A stretch of 64,000 bases of DNA from CAUTUX01 sp963542015 (GCA_963542015.1 CAUTUX010000005.1:14200-78199), one strand, 5' to 3'; numbered from the stretch's first letter, positions 1 through 8,357 are shown. The notes: generated from the letters alone by a model not told the origin. A program made the numbers and translations.

Positions 1-291
1 TTTAAAGAACTTAAGAAAGAACAAGATGAGAACAAAAAAATAGCAAGCATACTAGAAATTAAAAAGTTGTATGGCATTCTTGGATTGTTTAGATATGATG
101 CAAAAGAATTTCTTAAAGAGTATGCCAAAGAAGAAAAAGTACCAGAGGAAATAATAACGTTAGTACAAAAGCGACAAGATGCGAAACAACAAAAAAATTA
201 TGTACTTGCAGATGCAATAAGATCAGAAATAATATCAAAGGGGTATATCCTAAAGGACACTAAGGACGGAGTGGAAGTTGAGAAGGCCTAA
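1..291 (+). CDS. cysS: Cysteinyl-tRNA synthetase, C-terminal fragment (5' end outside window)
   Basis: The reading frame is open from base 1 and ends at 291, giving 96 residues. It matches the C-terminal helical region of CysS: a leucine-rich segment (LGLFRYDAKEF), then the helix pattern VQKRQDAKQQKNYVLADAIR, then a short tail (GYILKDTKDGVEVEK) like the family ending that follows the LADAIR helix. The domain helps bind the tRNA-Cys anticodon stem; the catalytic HIGH and KMSKS parts lie upstream of the window. Its last 32 bases overlap the convergent signal peptidase gene, so the two transcripts have complementary 3' ends. Confidence 0.85.
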   Translation, partial: FKELKKEQDENKKIASILEIKKLYGILGLFRYDAKEFLKEYAKEEKVPEEIITLVQKRQDAKQQKNYVLADAIRSEIISKGYILKDTKDGVEVEKA

Positions 292-835
292 AAGTCTTTG
301 AATCACGCACTACAGAAATACACTTGCCAACAATTTGCTTTTGTGAGAAACATCCAAAGTCTCGGCTATCAGACGAGTTGGATCTGTTATCCCCCAACAC
401 AAAAACTTCATTTTTTACAACATGGAATACCGTGTCACCAATAGGAGTGTTTGGAAAAGTTTTTGTGCCCGGCTTTAAGTATGGTTCATTCAACAATTTA
501 CCGTTACGATAAACATTGCCATCTTTTAGTTCAATTGTATCTCCTGGAAGACCGACAACTCTTTTTACGATATTAAAATCTTTATCTTTCTTTAGGACAG
601 CAATATCGCCATAAGTAATTTTCTTTTTTGCCAAACTTGAGGTTGCAATATAAAGCTTATCAAAATTAGTTTTGTTGTTTTTAGTTTTGCCGTGCAGGGT
701 AGGGTACATAGAGAGTCCTTCAACATCATACTTTTCAAAAGCTGTAAATCGGACACATGTACCTATACATACAAGTACCGTTATTATGGCGACAATTGAG
801 ATAAAAATTGAATAAGCAAGTTTTTTATTTTTCAT
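260..835 (-). CDS. lepB: Signal peptidase I
   Basis: A 191-residue type I (S26) signal peptidase that cleaves signal peptides on the outer face of the membrane. One N-terminal membrane segment spans about residues 7-27. The serine motif GLSMYPTL places the nucleophile at Ser42, the lysine motif KRVVGLPGD gives the general base Lys91, and the later GDNRSNSSDSRDFG box is present. The start lies 3 bases after the stop of the upstream alpha/beta-hydrolase-fold gene, so the pair is probably cotranscribed and translationally coupled. The 3' end runs into cysS on the opposite strand. Length and motifs are complete, so the enzyme should be active. Confidence 0.93.
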   Translation of the reverse strand: MKNKKLAYSIFISIVAIITVLVCIGTCVRFTAFEKYDVEGLSMYPTLHGKTKNNKTNFDKLYIATSSLAKKKITYGDIAVLKKDKDFNIVKRVVGLPGDTIELKDGNVYRNGKLLNEPYLKPGTKTFPNTPIGDTVFHVVKNEVFVLGDNRSNSSDSRDFGCFSQKQIVGKCISVVRDSKTFRPSQLPLRP

Positions 836-838
836 AAC

Positions 839-2500
839 CTACACAATAAGCAAGTTGTTAAACAAACAACCGTTTGGATTTTTAATGTAAAAGAGAAAAC
901 CATCTGAAATTTTGGACAGAGATCTTCCATCATGATTTTTAAAATCAGAAACTTTAAATGTTAATTTTTGCCACAAATCAGATCCAGAAACGCTAGCACT
1001 GAAGTAGAAAGTTTCAAGAGTTGGGTAGATACGAATTTCAAAATTCAGGACTTTATTTTTGTCACTTAAATAATCACAACAAAAAAGAGAGGATGTACTA
1101 GTTTCTGGGAGAGAATTAGCTGGTTTAGAAAGATAGAGGTCTCCAGCGAATGTGGTTATACCACATATGCCAGAAGTGCTCTGTTTTGTTTGCATAACAT
1201 TTTCATTAAGTACAATGTCTTTCGTCTCAACATGGAATGGACAGTCATTTAATCTGCTGTCGTATAGCACATGGTCGAAGTGTATGTTATTCGCATTGCT
1301 GTGCTTAATTGCTTGTATAGAAAAAGTGGTGCTTTCAGGAAAACATGAAAGAACACATCCATCTTCAAAAGTCAAAGTTGCGAAGCAAAATACTGGAACA
1401 TCTTTATGCTCTACAGCAACAGGAAGAGATGTTTCAGTGTTTGTGACAGTACAGCTTTCTTTATTCCAAACTGTGCTAATGAGCATATCAGTGTCGGATG
1501 CAGAGAAAACATCAACTTTCACAAAAGGTTTTGAAGATTGGATATCGTATAGTAGCGAATCGCCTGAAGTCTCAAAAGATGTTTTTACGACGGGTTGTTC
1601 AATAGCAGTGCTAGCACAGTGATGTTTTAGCCATAACAGCATGTACTCAAAACAAGGACCGCTCAATTGATTACCCAAACTATTTTCAATTAACAGCTGT
1701 TTATTTTTTGACGCTGCAGTTGCAAATATCTGTTTGGCATAGGCAAGAGGGTAATACTGAGAATTGGTAAATGGGATAAATAATAGATCTGCATTTAAAC
1801 ATTTTGCATAAGTTTCAGCACTTATACCCGCAGCGAAACATGTGTTTTCTTCTTCGGAATCAAAACCATTGTTTGAGATATTTTTCTTCCAGACAAAACC
1901 ACCGCCACCAATAGGAACAATAGCAGAAACAGTTTTGTTTAAGCCTCCGATTATCCATGCTAAATCGGCACCAGTTTCAAAACCGATAATAGATATTTTT
2001 TCAAAATCAACAACAGGGCTGGTCTTTAAAACAGGGAATGCTCGCTTAATAACATATGCCCATTGATACCACGCTGTGTCTTTTACAGAATTCCCATTGA
2101 TTGACCCAATGTGCTGTATATGATTTGGGAATTGTGCATAATCTAGTGAATCTGGATATTTAGTGGTGAAGGCGTCTTCATGGAGAGATCCAGCATAATC
2201 GAGAATACACACACAGTTGCCATCCTTAGCAAGGCGTTCGATTAATGATGAATAGTCTGGATTATATCCCGCATTAGGCAAGATAATCATTAGCGGTCTT
2301 TTGCCCTCAAACGATTCGTCGTAGTGAAGCTTTAGATATGCTCGTACACGATCGTTGTTATCCATAGTTGGAGTATAACAAAGTGAGATTGTTGTAATGC
2401 CGTCACGAGTATCTTTAGAAAGAATGGATGTCTCAAGAGAGTAATTTTCAGTGTCAAATGACTCCCAAACTTGCATTGGTGTCAATAGCTCAAAACCCAT
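839..2500 (-). CDS. Alpha/beta-hydrolase-fold protein with non-canonical nucleophile elbow
   Basis: A 553-residue protein. Residues of about 45-300 look like an alpha/beta hydrolase of the acetyl-xylan-esterase/dienelactone-hydrolase type: strand LMIILPNAGYN, then VCILDYAG, then the elbow strand ISIIGFETGADLAW. The elbow reads G-F-E-T-G (about 173-177), with Glu where serine is expected, and no clear catalytic His is seen in the region before LWLKHH. The C-terminal half is beta-rich and ends in a segment resembling carbohydrate-binding or jelly-roll modules (FNNLLIV). No signal peptide is visible. The chosen ATG at 2500 lies 7 bases after a TATAAT box; an upstream in-frame ATG at 2545 would place the start across the promoter. 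It may be a catalytically dead or unusual hydrolase; the substrate is unknown. Confidence 0.6.
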   Translation of the reverse strand: MGFELLTPMQVWESFDTENYSLETSILSKDTRDGITTISLCYTPTMDNNDRVRAYLKLHYDESFEGKRPLMIILPNAGYNPDYSSLIERLAKDGNCVCILDYAGSLHEDAFTTKYPDSLDYAQFPNHIQHIGSINGNSVKDTAWYQWAYVIKRAFPVLKTSPVVDFEKISIIGFETGADLAWIIGGLNKTVSAIVPIGGGGFVWKKNISNNGFDSEEENTCFAAGISAETYAKCLNADLLFIPFTNSQYYPLAYAKQIFATAASKNKQLLIENSLGNQLSGPCFEYMLLWLKHHCASTAIEQPVVKTSFETSGDSLLYDIQSSKPFVKVDVFSASDTDMLISTVWNKESCTVTNTETSLPVAVEHKDVPVFCFATLTFEDGCVLSCFPESTTFSIQAIKHSNANNIHFDHVLYDSRLNDCPFHVETKDIVLNENVMQTKQSTSGICGITTFAGDLYLSKPANSLPETSTSSLFCCDYLSDKNKVLNFEIRIYPTLETFYFSASVSGSDLWQKLTFKVSDFKNHDGRSLSKISDGFLFYIKNPNGCLFNNLLIV

Positions 2501-2506
2501 GCGATA

Positions 2507-2535
2507 ATTATACCGAAGGTTAAGTTTATAGTAAA
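2507..2535 (-). promoter_or_regulatory. Promoter for the hydrolase-fold gene, apparently leaderless
   Basis: On the minus strand there is a -35 TTTACT (2535-2530), a 17-base spacer and a perfect -10 TATAAT (2512-2507). The A of the ATG at 2500 is 7 bases after the -10, where transcription would normally begin. There is no ribosome-binding site between them. Confidence 0.55.
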
Positions 2536-2563
2536 GAAATGCCAATTGACTTGGTGTGCAAAA

Positions 2564-2592
2564 TTGACAGTTAAGTTTAGTAGTATTAACAT
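2564..2592 (+). promoter_or_regulatory. Promoter for the divergent exported-protein gene, apparently leaderless
   Basis: A perfect -35 TTGACA (2564-2569), a 17-base spacer and a -10 TAACAT (2587-2592). The ATG at 2600 is 8 bases downstream and has no Shine-Dalgarno sequence before it, so the transcript is expected to start at or within a base of the initiation codon. The same -10 sequence is used before the amino-acid importer at 27113. Confidence 0.5.
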
Positions 2593-2599
2593 ATTTGCA

Positions 2600-3682
2600 A
2601 TGGGAAAACTAATATTAAACAGAAGAAAAGATAGTGACAGACGACTGACTACAGTGGTAGCCATATTGTCAATAGTGGTAACTTTATACATCTTATTTAT
2701 GAGTTGTTCTTTTGTAAAGACAAGCCACGCAGAAGAAGCATTTAAATATCAATTAGCAAAAAACCAACTATTTGGTGAGGCGTTGAAAAGAGAAGGAATG
2801 GTTAGGAAAGCCTTTGAAATAGACATGTTTCTTGAAAGCGTAGAAGACAACGGATATCTTTTATACAGTGTAGTTAAAACAAGGTCATACAAGATTGAAT
2901 TATCAGGGAAAGAACTTTTAACACAAAAAGTAGGCACTGACGGTGAAAAGAGCGTATACGCTACATACCTTGACAGAAATCACATAGATAAAAACTTTAA
3001 AGCAAAACTATATGTTCAGGAAATGCACAAGAATATGGATTTTGAATTTAAAGTGATAGATAGAGTAGGAACAAAGAAAATACCAGATAAATTTACAAAA
3101 GCAGTACATAACCCAAATAGACCAGTAGATGGACGCACATATACTTTTATAACACAAGCGGGAGAACTGGTAGAAACAAGACATGACATAAAAATTGACA
3201 ATTATAGCAAGATTAAATTCAACAAATTTCCAGTGTCGGCAGAATCAAAAAAACCAGGTGGAGAAAATAAAACATTTGGCATAAGATACACCTTGATAAC
3301 AGATTCAGAAAAAAAATATGACGACTTAGAAGAGCTTAAAGCAGATATAAAGAAGATAGATGCAAAGCAAGTAAAAAGACTTGAGGTTAGGTTTTCGCCA
3401 ATCTTCAAAGGGAAAGAAAAGTATGCGAATATTACATACTCGTATGTATATGATAAAAACGCAGATGGAGAAGAGCTACAACAAGAAAAAGAAAACACTT
3501 TAGGGAAAGAACCGTTGAGTAAAATGGAAAAAGGAATCATTGGCCTTGTAGTGGGAATTATAGTGATTGTCATAGCAGTATCAGTAGGGGTAGCTGTCCC
3601 ATTAGTGCTTAAAAGAAAGAAGGCAAAAGAGGTTGCAATTGCTGAGGATGAATCTAAAAGCAGTGGGGATTCTTTAGATTAA
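2600..3682 (+). CDS. Exported, C-terminally membrane-anchored protein of unknown function
   Basis: A 360-residue protein that I do not recognise. It has a basic N-terminus (MGKLILNRRKDSDRR), a membrane or signal segment at about 18-37 ending near SHAEEA, about 260 charged extracytoplasmic residues of mixed beta character, and a second hydrophobic segment at about 310-335 (GIIGLVVGIIVIVIAVSVGVAVPLV in two short pieces) followed by KRKK and an acidic cytoplasmic tail. This layout matches the unrelated-looking protein at 30174, suggesting surface proteins held by a C-terminal anchor. A heme- or ligand-binding (NEAT-like) fold is possible but not shown. An upstream in-frame ATG at 2546 was rejected because it would overlap the promoter. 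Confidence 0.6.
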   Translation: MGKLILNRRKDSDRRLTTVVAILSIVVTLYILFMSCSFVKTSHAEEAFKYQLAKNQLFGEALKREGMVRKAFEIDMFLESVEDNGYLLYSVVKTRSYKIELSGKELLTQKVGTDGEKSVYATYLDRNHIDKNFKAKLYVQEMHKNMDFEFKVIDRVGTKKIPDKFTKAVHNPNRPVDGRTYTFITQAGELVETRHDIKIDNYSKIKFNKFPVSAESKKPGGENKTFGIRYTLITDSEKKYDDLEELKADIKKIDAKQVKRLEVRFSPIFKGKEKYANITYSYVYDKNADGEELQQEKENTLGKEPLSKMEKGIIGLVVGIIVIVIAVSVGVAVPLVLKRKKAKEVAIAEDESKSSGDSLD

Positions 3683-3727
3683 ACAGCATAGCTAAAAAAA
3701 CAATATAAAAAACGCCTATTTTTAAAG

Positions 3728-3739
3728 GGCAATATTGCC
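3728..3739. repeat. Perfect 12-bp palindrome downstream of the exported-protein gene
   Basis: GGCAATATTGCC lies in the 230-base gap between the exported protein and the SCP2-like gene. It is not followed by a T-tract, so it is not a convincing terminator. It could be an operator; nothing else supports that. Confidence 0.3.
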
Positions 3740-3864
3740 AGGAATAGAAAGTCAATTTTTGCTGTTGAGAGTCTACTTAACTACTTAGCAAAAAAATCAA
3801 AATAAAGCACAAAATACAGCGTTAAAAGACGAGTTTCGGCAAAAACCAATATTGACTTTAACTC

Positions 3865-3893
3865 TGTACATTCTTTAAAATTATATATATCTA
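3865..3893 (+). promoter_or_regulatory. Probable promoter of the SCP2-like/aminotransferase pair
   Basis: A TTGACT -35-like hexamer is followed after about 18 bases by TAAAAT, upstream of a GGGGG ribosome-binding site and the ATG at 3913. Coordinates are approximate to a few bases. Confidence 0.4.
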
Positions 3894-3912
3894 AATAAAT
3901 AGGGGGAAACAA

Positions 3913-4695
3913 ATGGATAGCATAACAAAGGCTAGAATTAATTTATTTGCAGTGCTAAGAAATTTAGAAGATTTGTGTGCACTCGATGTTGAATCACAAA
4001 AAATCATAAAAGATTCAAACATTGGAATAGAGTTTCATGTTCCAGAGGTAGGAAGAGGAATCATTGAGTTTAGACATGGCAAATGCAAATTTACAAGAGT
4101 AATCGATGGGAAAAAGCATGGAGCAAGAGCGGGACTGCAATTGTTCTTTACATCGCCTGAACACTTCAACAAGTTGATCGATGGCGAAAAGACTGCACCT
4201 ATTTTCTACAACATATTTGCGGTAGGATTCTTGTTAAAACAGTTTACTCAATTGACCAACAGGTTGACATATTTCTTGCAACCTAAGCCAGAAGAAAAAG
4301 AAGAACTATTGAAGGATGAAACATATTTTAAGATAAATACAACATTAACAGCATATACAGCATTCTTTGCAATGGCAGAAATTGCAAACAGCGATTTCGT
4401 CGGAAGGGCGATAGCGAGGAGAATGCCAGACTGCAAATTGCAATGCGGAGTTGAAGATGGATTTAAAATGACAGTAGCAGTAAAGCAACACGAAATGACA
4501 GTAACTAAAGGTGGAACGGATGAGTGGAATGCAGAAATGATATTTGCAGATTTAGAATTTGCACATGATCTGCTGAACGGAAAAACATCAAGCTTCACAG
4601 GAATGGGCACTGGTAAATTTAAAGTAAGAGGTGCTGTTGAAATACTTGAGCAGATGGCTAAGCTATTAAGTCAAGTAGGAATATACTTAGGTTAG
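3913..4695 (+). CDS. SCP2-like (sterol-carrier-fold) protein
   Basis: 260 residues, no signal peptide or obvious membrane helix. The C-terminal half resembles the SCP2 lipid-binding fold: a strand-rich segment, a FADLEFAHDLLNGK helix, a small-residue strand around GMGTGKFKVRG, and a final amphipathic helix (AVEILEQMAKLL). A similar pattern (FTSPEHFNKLIDGEK) occurs near residue 80, so the protein may hold two half-domains. It starts after a strong GGGGG site and is 10 bases from the aminotransferase start, forming a two-gene unit. A second, diverged SCP2-like protein lies at 7415 on the other strand. The ligand is unknown; the family assignment rests on fold pattern only. Confidence 0.5.
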   Translation: MDSITKARINLFAVLRNLEDLCALDVESQKIIKDSNIGIEFHVPEVGRGIIEFRHGKCKFTRVIDGKKHGARAGLQLFFTSPEHFNKLIDGEKTAPIFYNIFAVGFLLKQFTQLTNRLTYFLQPKPEEKEELLKDETYFKINTTLTAYTAFFAMAEIANSDFVGRAIARRMPDCKLQCGVEDGFKMTVAVKQHEMTVTKGGTDEWNAEMIFADLEFAHDLLNGKTSSFTGMGTGKFKVRGAVEILEQMAKLLSQVGIYLG

Positions 4696-4705
4696 GGAGG
4701 AAAAC

Positions 4706-5995
4706 ATGGAGTTAAAATATCAACCAAAAAAAATAATTAAAGTGGCAAAAAGCCAAGAAATGTTTAAAAGGGCATTGAATGTAATTCCTGCCGGAATATA
4801 TGGGCATTTGGGTCCGGCTGAAGGATGCATGATCCCTATTGAAAATTACCCATTATACATGTCAAAAGCACAAGGGGCATATATTTGGGATTTGGATGGC
4901 AACAAAATCATAGACTATATGTGTGCATATGGTCCAAACTTTTTGGGATATAACGATCCAGATGTAGATGCAGCGGCAATGGAACAGTTAAAAAAAGGAA
5001 ACTGTACAACTTTGGTAAGCGATGTTACCGTAGAGTTTGCTGAAAAGATGGTCGATACAATAAACATGGCAGATTGGGCATTTTTTGCTAAAAATGGTGG
5101 AGATGTAACGGCATTCTCAGCAATGATTGCTAGGGCATATACAAATAGAAAGAAAATGGTTCTAGTTAGGGGATTCTATCATGGCGTTGCTCCATGGATG
5201 CAGAAACTAGGTTATGCTGGTGTTGTAGAAGAAGATCTATCAAATAACCTATACATTGATTTTAATGCTCCAGAACAATTAGAAGCATTATGTAAAAAGT
5301 ATCCAAATCAGATAGCAGGATTGATTGCTACACCTTATTTCCACCCAACCTTTGGAGATAACATGTTGCCACCTGAAGGATATTGGCCACGCATAAGAGA
5401 AATATGCGATAAGAACGGTATTGTTTTGATTTTCGATGATGTTAGGGCAGGATTCAGAATAGACATGAAGGGAAGCGATTATCATTATGGAATTAAATCT
5501 GACTTGTCATGTTTCTGTAAAGCTATAGCAAACGGATACAATGTTTCTTGTATTACAGGGCAAGAGAAATTGAAAAATGCCGCTTCAGATATTGCCTATA
5601 CTGGTTCATATTGGCTATCAGCAGTGCCATTTGCTGCTGGAATTGCAACATTGAAAAAGGCAAAAGAAATTGATGCAGTTGAAGGGAATAGAAAGAAAGG
5701 AATTAAATTAACAGAAGGACTTAAAGAGGTTGCAAGAGATAATGGATTCGATTTAAGAGTAACTGGTGAACCTGCAATGTTCTATATGAGACTCGGGAAT
5801 GACCTACCATCAACACTGTTGCACCAAGAATGGGTAGCGGAATGTGTAAAGAGAGGAGTATTCTTTACATCGCATCATAACCACTTCATAAATGCCGCAC
5901 TTACAGATGCTGACTTCCAATACACTTGGGAAGTTGCGGATGAGGCATACAAGGTAGTTAGAGCGAAGCATCCAGAAGCAAATTATATCAATTAG
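4706..5995 (+). CDS. Class III PLP-dependent aminotransferase (glutamate-1-semialdehyde aminomutase-like)
   Basis: A 429-residue fold-type I enzyme of the HemL/class III group. Visible features are the glycine-rich N-terminal part (MCAYGPNFLGYNDP), the PLP phosphate-binding region (FFAKNGGDVTAFS), the FYHG motif, the cofactor-ring aspartate in IFDDVRAGF, and the Schiff-base lysine at about residue 272 (FCKAIANGY). It transfers an amino group between an amino acid and an aldehyde or ketone; the substrate cannot be read from sequence. No heme biosynthesis genes are nearby, so a hemL role is unlikely. It sits 10 bases after an SCP2-like gene and has its own GGGAGG site. Confidence 0.85.
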   Translation: MELKYQPKKIIKVAKSQEMFKRALNVIPAGIYGHLGPAEGCMIPIENYPLYMSKAQGAYIWDLDGNKIIDYMCAYGPNFLGYNDPDVDAAAMEQLKKGNCTTLVSDVTVEFAEKMVDTINMADWAFFAKNGGDVTAFSAMIARAYTNRKKMVLVRGFYHGVAPWMQKLGYAGVVEEDLSNNLYIDFNAPEQLEALCKKYPNQIAGLIATPYFHPTFGDNMLPPEGYWPRIREICDKNGIVLIFDDVRAGFRIDMKGSDYHYGIKSDLSCFCKAIANGYNVSCITGQEKLKNAASDIAYTGSYWLSAVPFAAGIATLKKAKEIDAVEGNRKKGIKLTEGLKEVARDNGFDLRVTGEPAMFYMRLGNDLPSTLLHQEWVAECVKRGVFFTSHHNHFINAALTDADFQYTWEVADEAYKVVRAKHPEANYIN

Positions 5996-6141
5996 TTTTA
6001 ATAAAAAAGTACGACATGGTGCCATTGTATAGTGGTGCTTTGTTTTACCTATTAAGTTTACAATGATTAACTTTTGTAAAAATGTTTGTAATAAAAAACG
6101 AGATTAATGTAAAATAAGACTATTCTTTAGAGGAGGAATAA

Positions 6142-6861
6142 ATGAAAAAAGAAGCAAATGAAGAAATAAAAGAAACAGTTATGGAAATTGAAGAACCAAG
6201 GATGCCAATGTTAGGTGAAAAAGCACCTTATTTTGAAAGCATCACAACAAATGGCAATGTATGTTTCCCAAATGATTATGCAGGAAAGTGGGTAGTTTTC
6301 TTTTCACACCCAGCAGACTTCACACCAGTATGTACAACTGAATTTATGACATTTCAGAGCAGATACGCAGAGTTTAAAAAGTTAAACACTGAACTACTTG
6401 GACTATCAATAGATTCTATATTTTCACATATTGCATGGATTAACAGCATTAAGAAATATCAGTATAAAGATATTAAGGATCAAGAGATCATGTTCCCTGT
6501 AATTCCTGATATCAAACAGGATGTAGCAAAATTGTACAACATGGTACACCCTAATATTTCAACAACAAATGCAATCAGAGCGGTGTTTATAATTGACCCA
6601 AATGGAATCATTAGAACCATATTGTATTATCCATCATCAACTGGAAGAAATTTTGATGAGATTATAAGAATACTTATTGCATTGCAGACTTCTGATAAAG
6701 AACAATGTGCAACACCTGCTGATTGGAAGCCAGGCGAAGATGTTATTGTTCCACCAGCAACATCTGTAAGCGAAGCTCGCAAGCGTTTAACCAACCAGGA
6801 CGGATTCACATCATGTCAAGATTGGTTCCTTTGCTTTAAAAGGTCTAAATCAAAGCAATAA
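6142..6861 (+). CDS. Peroxiredoxin, archaeal-type Prx6/ApTPx group
   Basis: A 239-residue thiol peroxidase. The peroxidatic cysteine is Cys64 in FTPVCTTEF. The long C-terminal arm (PADWKPGEDVIVPP) is typical of the Prx6-like enzymes known from thermophilic archaea and many anaerobes. Two cysteines near the end, Cys225 and Cys231 in SCQDWFLC, have the six-residue spacing of Cys207 and Cys213 of Aeropyrum ApTPx, so a resolving-cysteine mechanism is likely. It detoxifies H2O2 and organic peroxides in the cytoplasm. It has a strong GAGGAGG site, lies alone, and ends in a hairpin terminator. The N-terminus has about 20 extra charged residues before the domain. Confidence 0.9.
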   Translation: MKKEANEEIKETVMEIEEPRMPMLGEKAPYFESITTNGNVCFPNDYAGKWVVFFSHPADFTPVCTTEFMTFQSRYAEFKKLNTELLGLSIDSIFSHIAWINSIKKYQYKDIKDQEIMFPVIPDIKQDVAKLYNMVHPNISTTNAIRAVFIIDPNGIIRTILYYPSSTGRNFDEIIRILIALQTSDKEQCATPADWKPGEDVIVPPATSVSEARKRLTNQDGFTSCQDWFLCFKRSKSKQ

Positions 6862-6885
6862 AAAACAAACAAAGTATAAAATAAC

Positions 6886-6924
6886 GGATTAGATGTATTG
6901 TTTTAATACATCTATCCTTGTTTG
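6886..6924 (+). terminator. Rho-independent terminator after peroxiredoxin
   Basis: A 12-14 bp stem (GGATTAGATGTATT paired with AATACATCTATCC, one mismatch) with a short T-rich loop, followed by TTGTTTG. It lies 25 bases after the peroxiredoxin stop. Confidence 0.7.
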
Positions 6925-7380
6925 TATAGATTACAAGTTCCTCATTTTGCAGGTATTACCATTATGCTTATGAGAAAATCATTCTCGCATTACCGAGGCG
7001 GTTTTTTATTAAAGAGGAAGATGTATAAAAGATCGACTTAGAAAAAAATAAGAACAGAATTTAGCAATTAAGAGACATGTAGAAGAATGTAGTGTGTACA
7101 AAAAGCGTAGGGGGAAAGAGCATGAATTAATTGCACTAGCATCCTACTGTTTGTAAACCTTCTTTCCACGGTCATAGCATTAAGAGAGAAAATGCAGAGT
7201 ATGAGCTTCGCAAAGTAATACTCAATAGGAGAGCTTTATTTTCCCATCTCTATACATTAAGCTGTTAAAACGAAGACGATAATTTGACAAAAATCTCTAA
7301 AAATTTTTTGTAGTAATAAGTAGTCAGAACAAGAACTAAAAATTCTTAAACATAAACATCATGCAAATTAAGATTTATAA
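6925..7380. other. Long intergenic gap without a recognisable gene
   Basis: About 450 bases between the peroxiredoxin terminator and the terminator of the convergent SCP2-like operon. Small open frames on either strand have no good ribosome-binding site and no recognisable product. A short hairpin (GAGAA/TTCTC flanked by ATGC/GCAT) lies near 6967-6996, followed by GAGGCGGTTTTTT. No repeat, tRNA or riboswitch was recognised. The gap separates convergent units and may simply be decayed sequence. Confidence 0.4.
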
Positions 7381-7406
7381 AAAAGGGAAGTTAAGCTTCC
7401 CTTTTT
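7381..7406 (-). terminator. Terminator of the minus-strand SCP2-like/transketolase operon
   Basis: A 10-bp perfect stem, AAAAGGGAAG and CTTCCCTTTT, with a 5-base loop, immediately after the stop of the minus-strand gene at 7415. The A and T flanks would let it work in either direction. Confidence 0.8.
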
Positions 7407-7414
7407 AGTAACTC

Positions 7415-8335
7415 TTATTTCTTTGGTGGAGGTACTAGCAAGGACTGACAAGATGCCATGATTTCATTGAACTTAGGAGCGTAGCTGTCACCAGAACCAA
7501 TAATTGCAACATAGTGCCTTGCAACGCATTCAACGAATTCATATTTGCCAGTTAATAGTGCTAAACAGCCATCTGGGTTGACGAAATCAAATAAAACAAA
7601 CGGACGTTTTCTTTCATAGATTCCACGACCCGCCTTTGTGTTGCCTGCCTTAACTCTTAAATATGCTCCAATTGGAGGATATATTTCTTTTCCATTCTTA
7701 TCTAAAGTGGCACCAACCTGGAATTGATATATTCTATCAGATTGATTTTTTGCCCATTCAACCATAGGTCCCCAAGCCAGTTTATTTGCACTGGACAAGG
7801 CAGTTGTTATTAAGTATAACGACATCTTAACTTTTAAATATTGGTTAAGAGGATCTTTTGCTGTTGGATTAAACTTTGGACCAGTTTTGGTGAGTTCCAT
7901 CATCAGACCTAAGAATGGGAAGAATGCTTTTTTAGACATATTTTTAAATATGCAAGGTAGAATACCCATAGCATCAGATGCCTTAGCTCCCTTAAAGACA
8001 CCAAGTAAAGCCTTGATGCTTTTAAAGTGCATATTGATTACTTCTAAACTTTCGAGCTTTGAGCCATCTTCCATTTCAATATATCCAGGATAATCTCCTT
8101 GGACTACTTTAAAACGTTTCTTAAATGCAGATTTTTCAGCAACTTGCTCATCTAGGAAGATGATGTAGCATGATACGGGATTCGCATCATCATCAGCTCT
8201 AAAAGAAATAACAGCGTTTATGTTCTTAAATTTCTTAATATGTTTTTCAGACTCAGTTAAAGGGACCTTCATTGCGGGAAACGCCGCACGGAAGAATAAC
8301 TTCGCAGTCAAAACATCTGTTTCATTAGCTTTCAT
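7415..8335 (-). CDS. SCP2-like protein, second diverged copy
   Basis: 306 residues, soluble, no signal peptide. Its C-terminal half follows the same order as the 3913 protein: a helix KVKMSLYLITTALSSANKL, a strand region IYQFQVGA, a GAYLRVKAGNTKAGRG strand, an FDFVNPDGCLALLTGKYEF helix-strand pair and a final region (YVAIIGSGDSYAPKFNEI) resembling the lipid-binding SCP2 fold. It starts 22 bases downstream of the transketolase C-terminal subunit behind a GTGGGG site, so it belongs to that operon. A role in carrying a hydrophobic intermediate is inference only. Confidence 0.45.
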   Translation of the reverse strand: MKANETDVLTAKLFFRAAFPAMKVPLTESEKHIKKFKNINAVISFRADDDANPVSCYIIFLDEQVAEKSAFKKRFKVVQGDYPGYIEMEDGSKLESLEVINMHFKSIKALLGVFKGAKASDAMGILPCIFKNMSKKAFFPFLGLMMELTKTGPKFNPTAKDPLNQYLKVKMSLYLITTALSSANKLAWGPMVEWAKNQSDRIYQFQVGATLDKNGKEIYPPIGAYLRVKAGNTKAGRGIYERKRPFVLFDFVNPDGCLALLTGKYEFVECVARHYVAIIGSGDSYAPKFNEIMASCQSLLVPPPKK

Positions 8336-8357
8336 AACTTAACCCCACAAAATAAGA

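Noticed and set aside
1152..1622. 156-codon open frame on the plus strand
   Set aside because: It is antisense to the hydrolase-fold gene, shows no ribosome site and reads as Ser/Val-rich shadow sequence; the minus-strand frame has recognisable fold motifs.
2482..2691. 69-codon minus-strand frame spanning the divergent promoters
   Set aside because: It would lie across both promoters and overlap two better-supported genes; the sequence is a hydrophobic shadow.
6961..7010. Possible riboswitch or terminator near 6970
   Set aside because: Only a 5-bp stem with a bulge is visible and no downstream gene lies in the same direction; no known riboswitch core was recognised.
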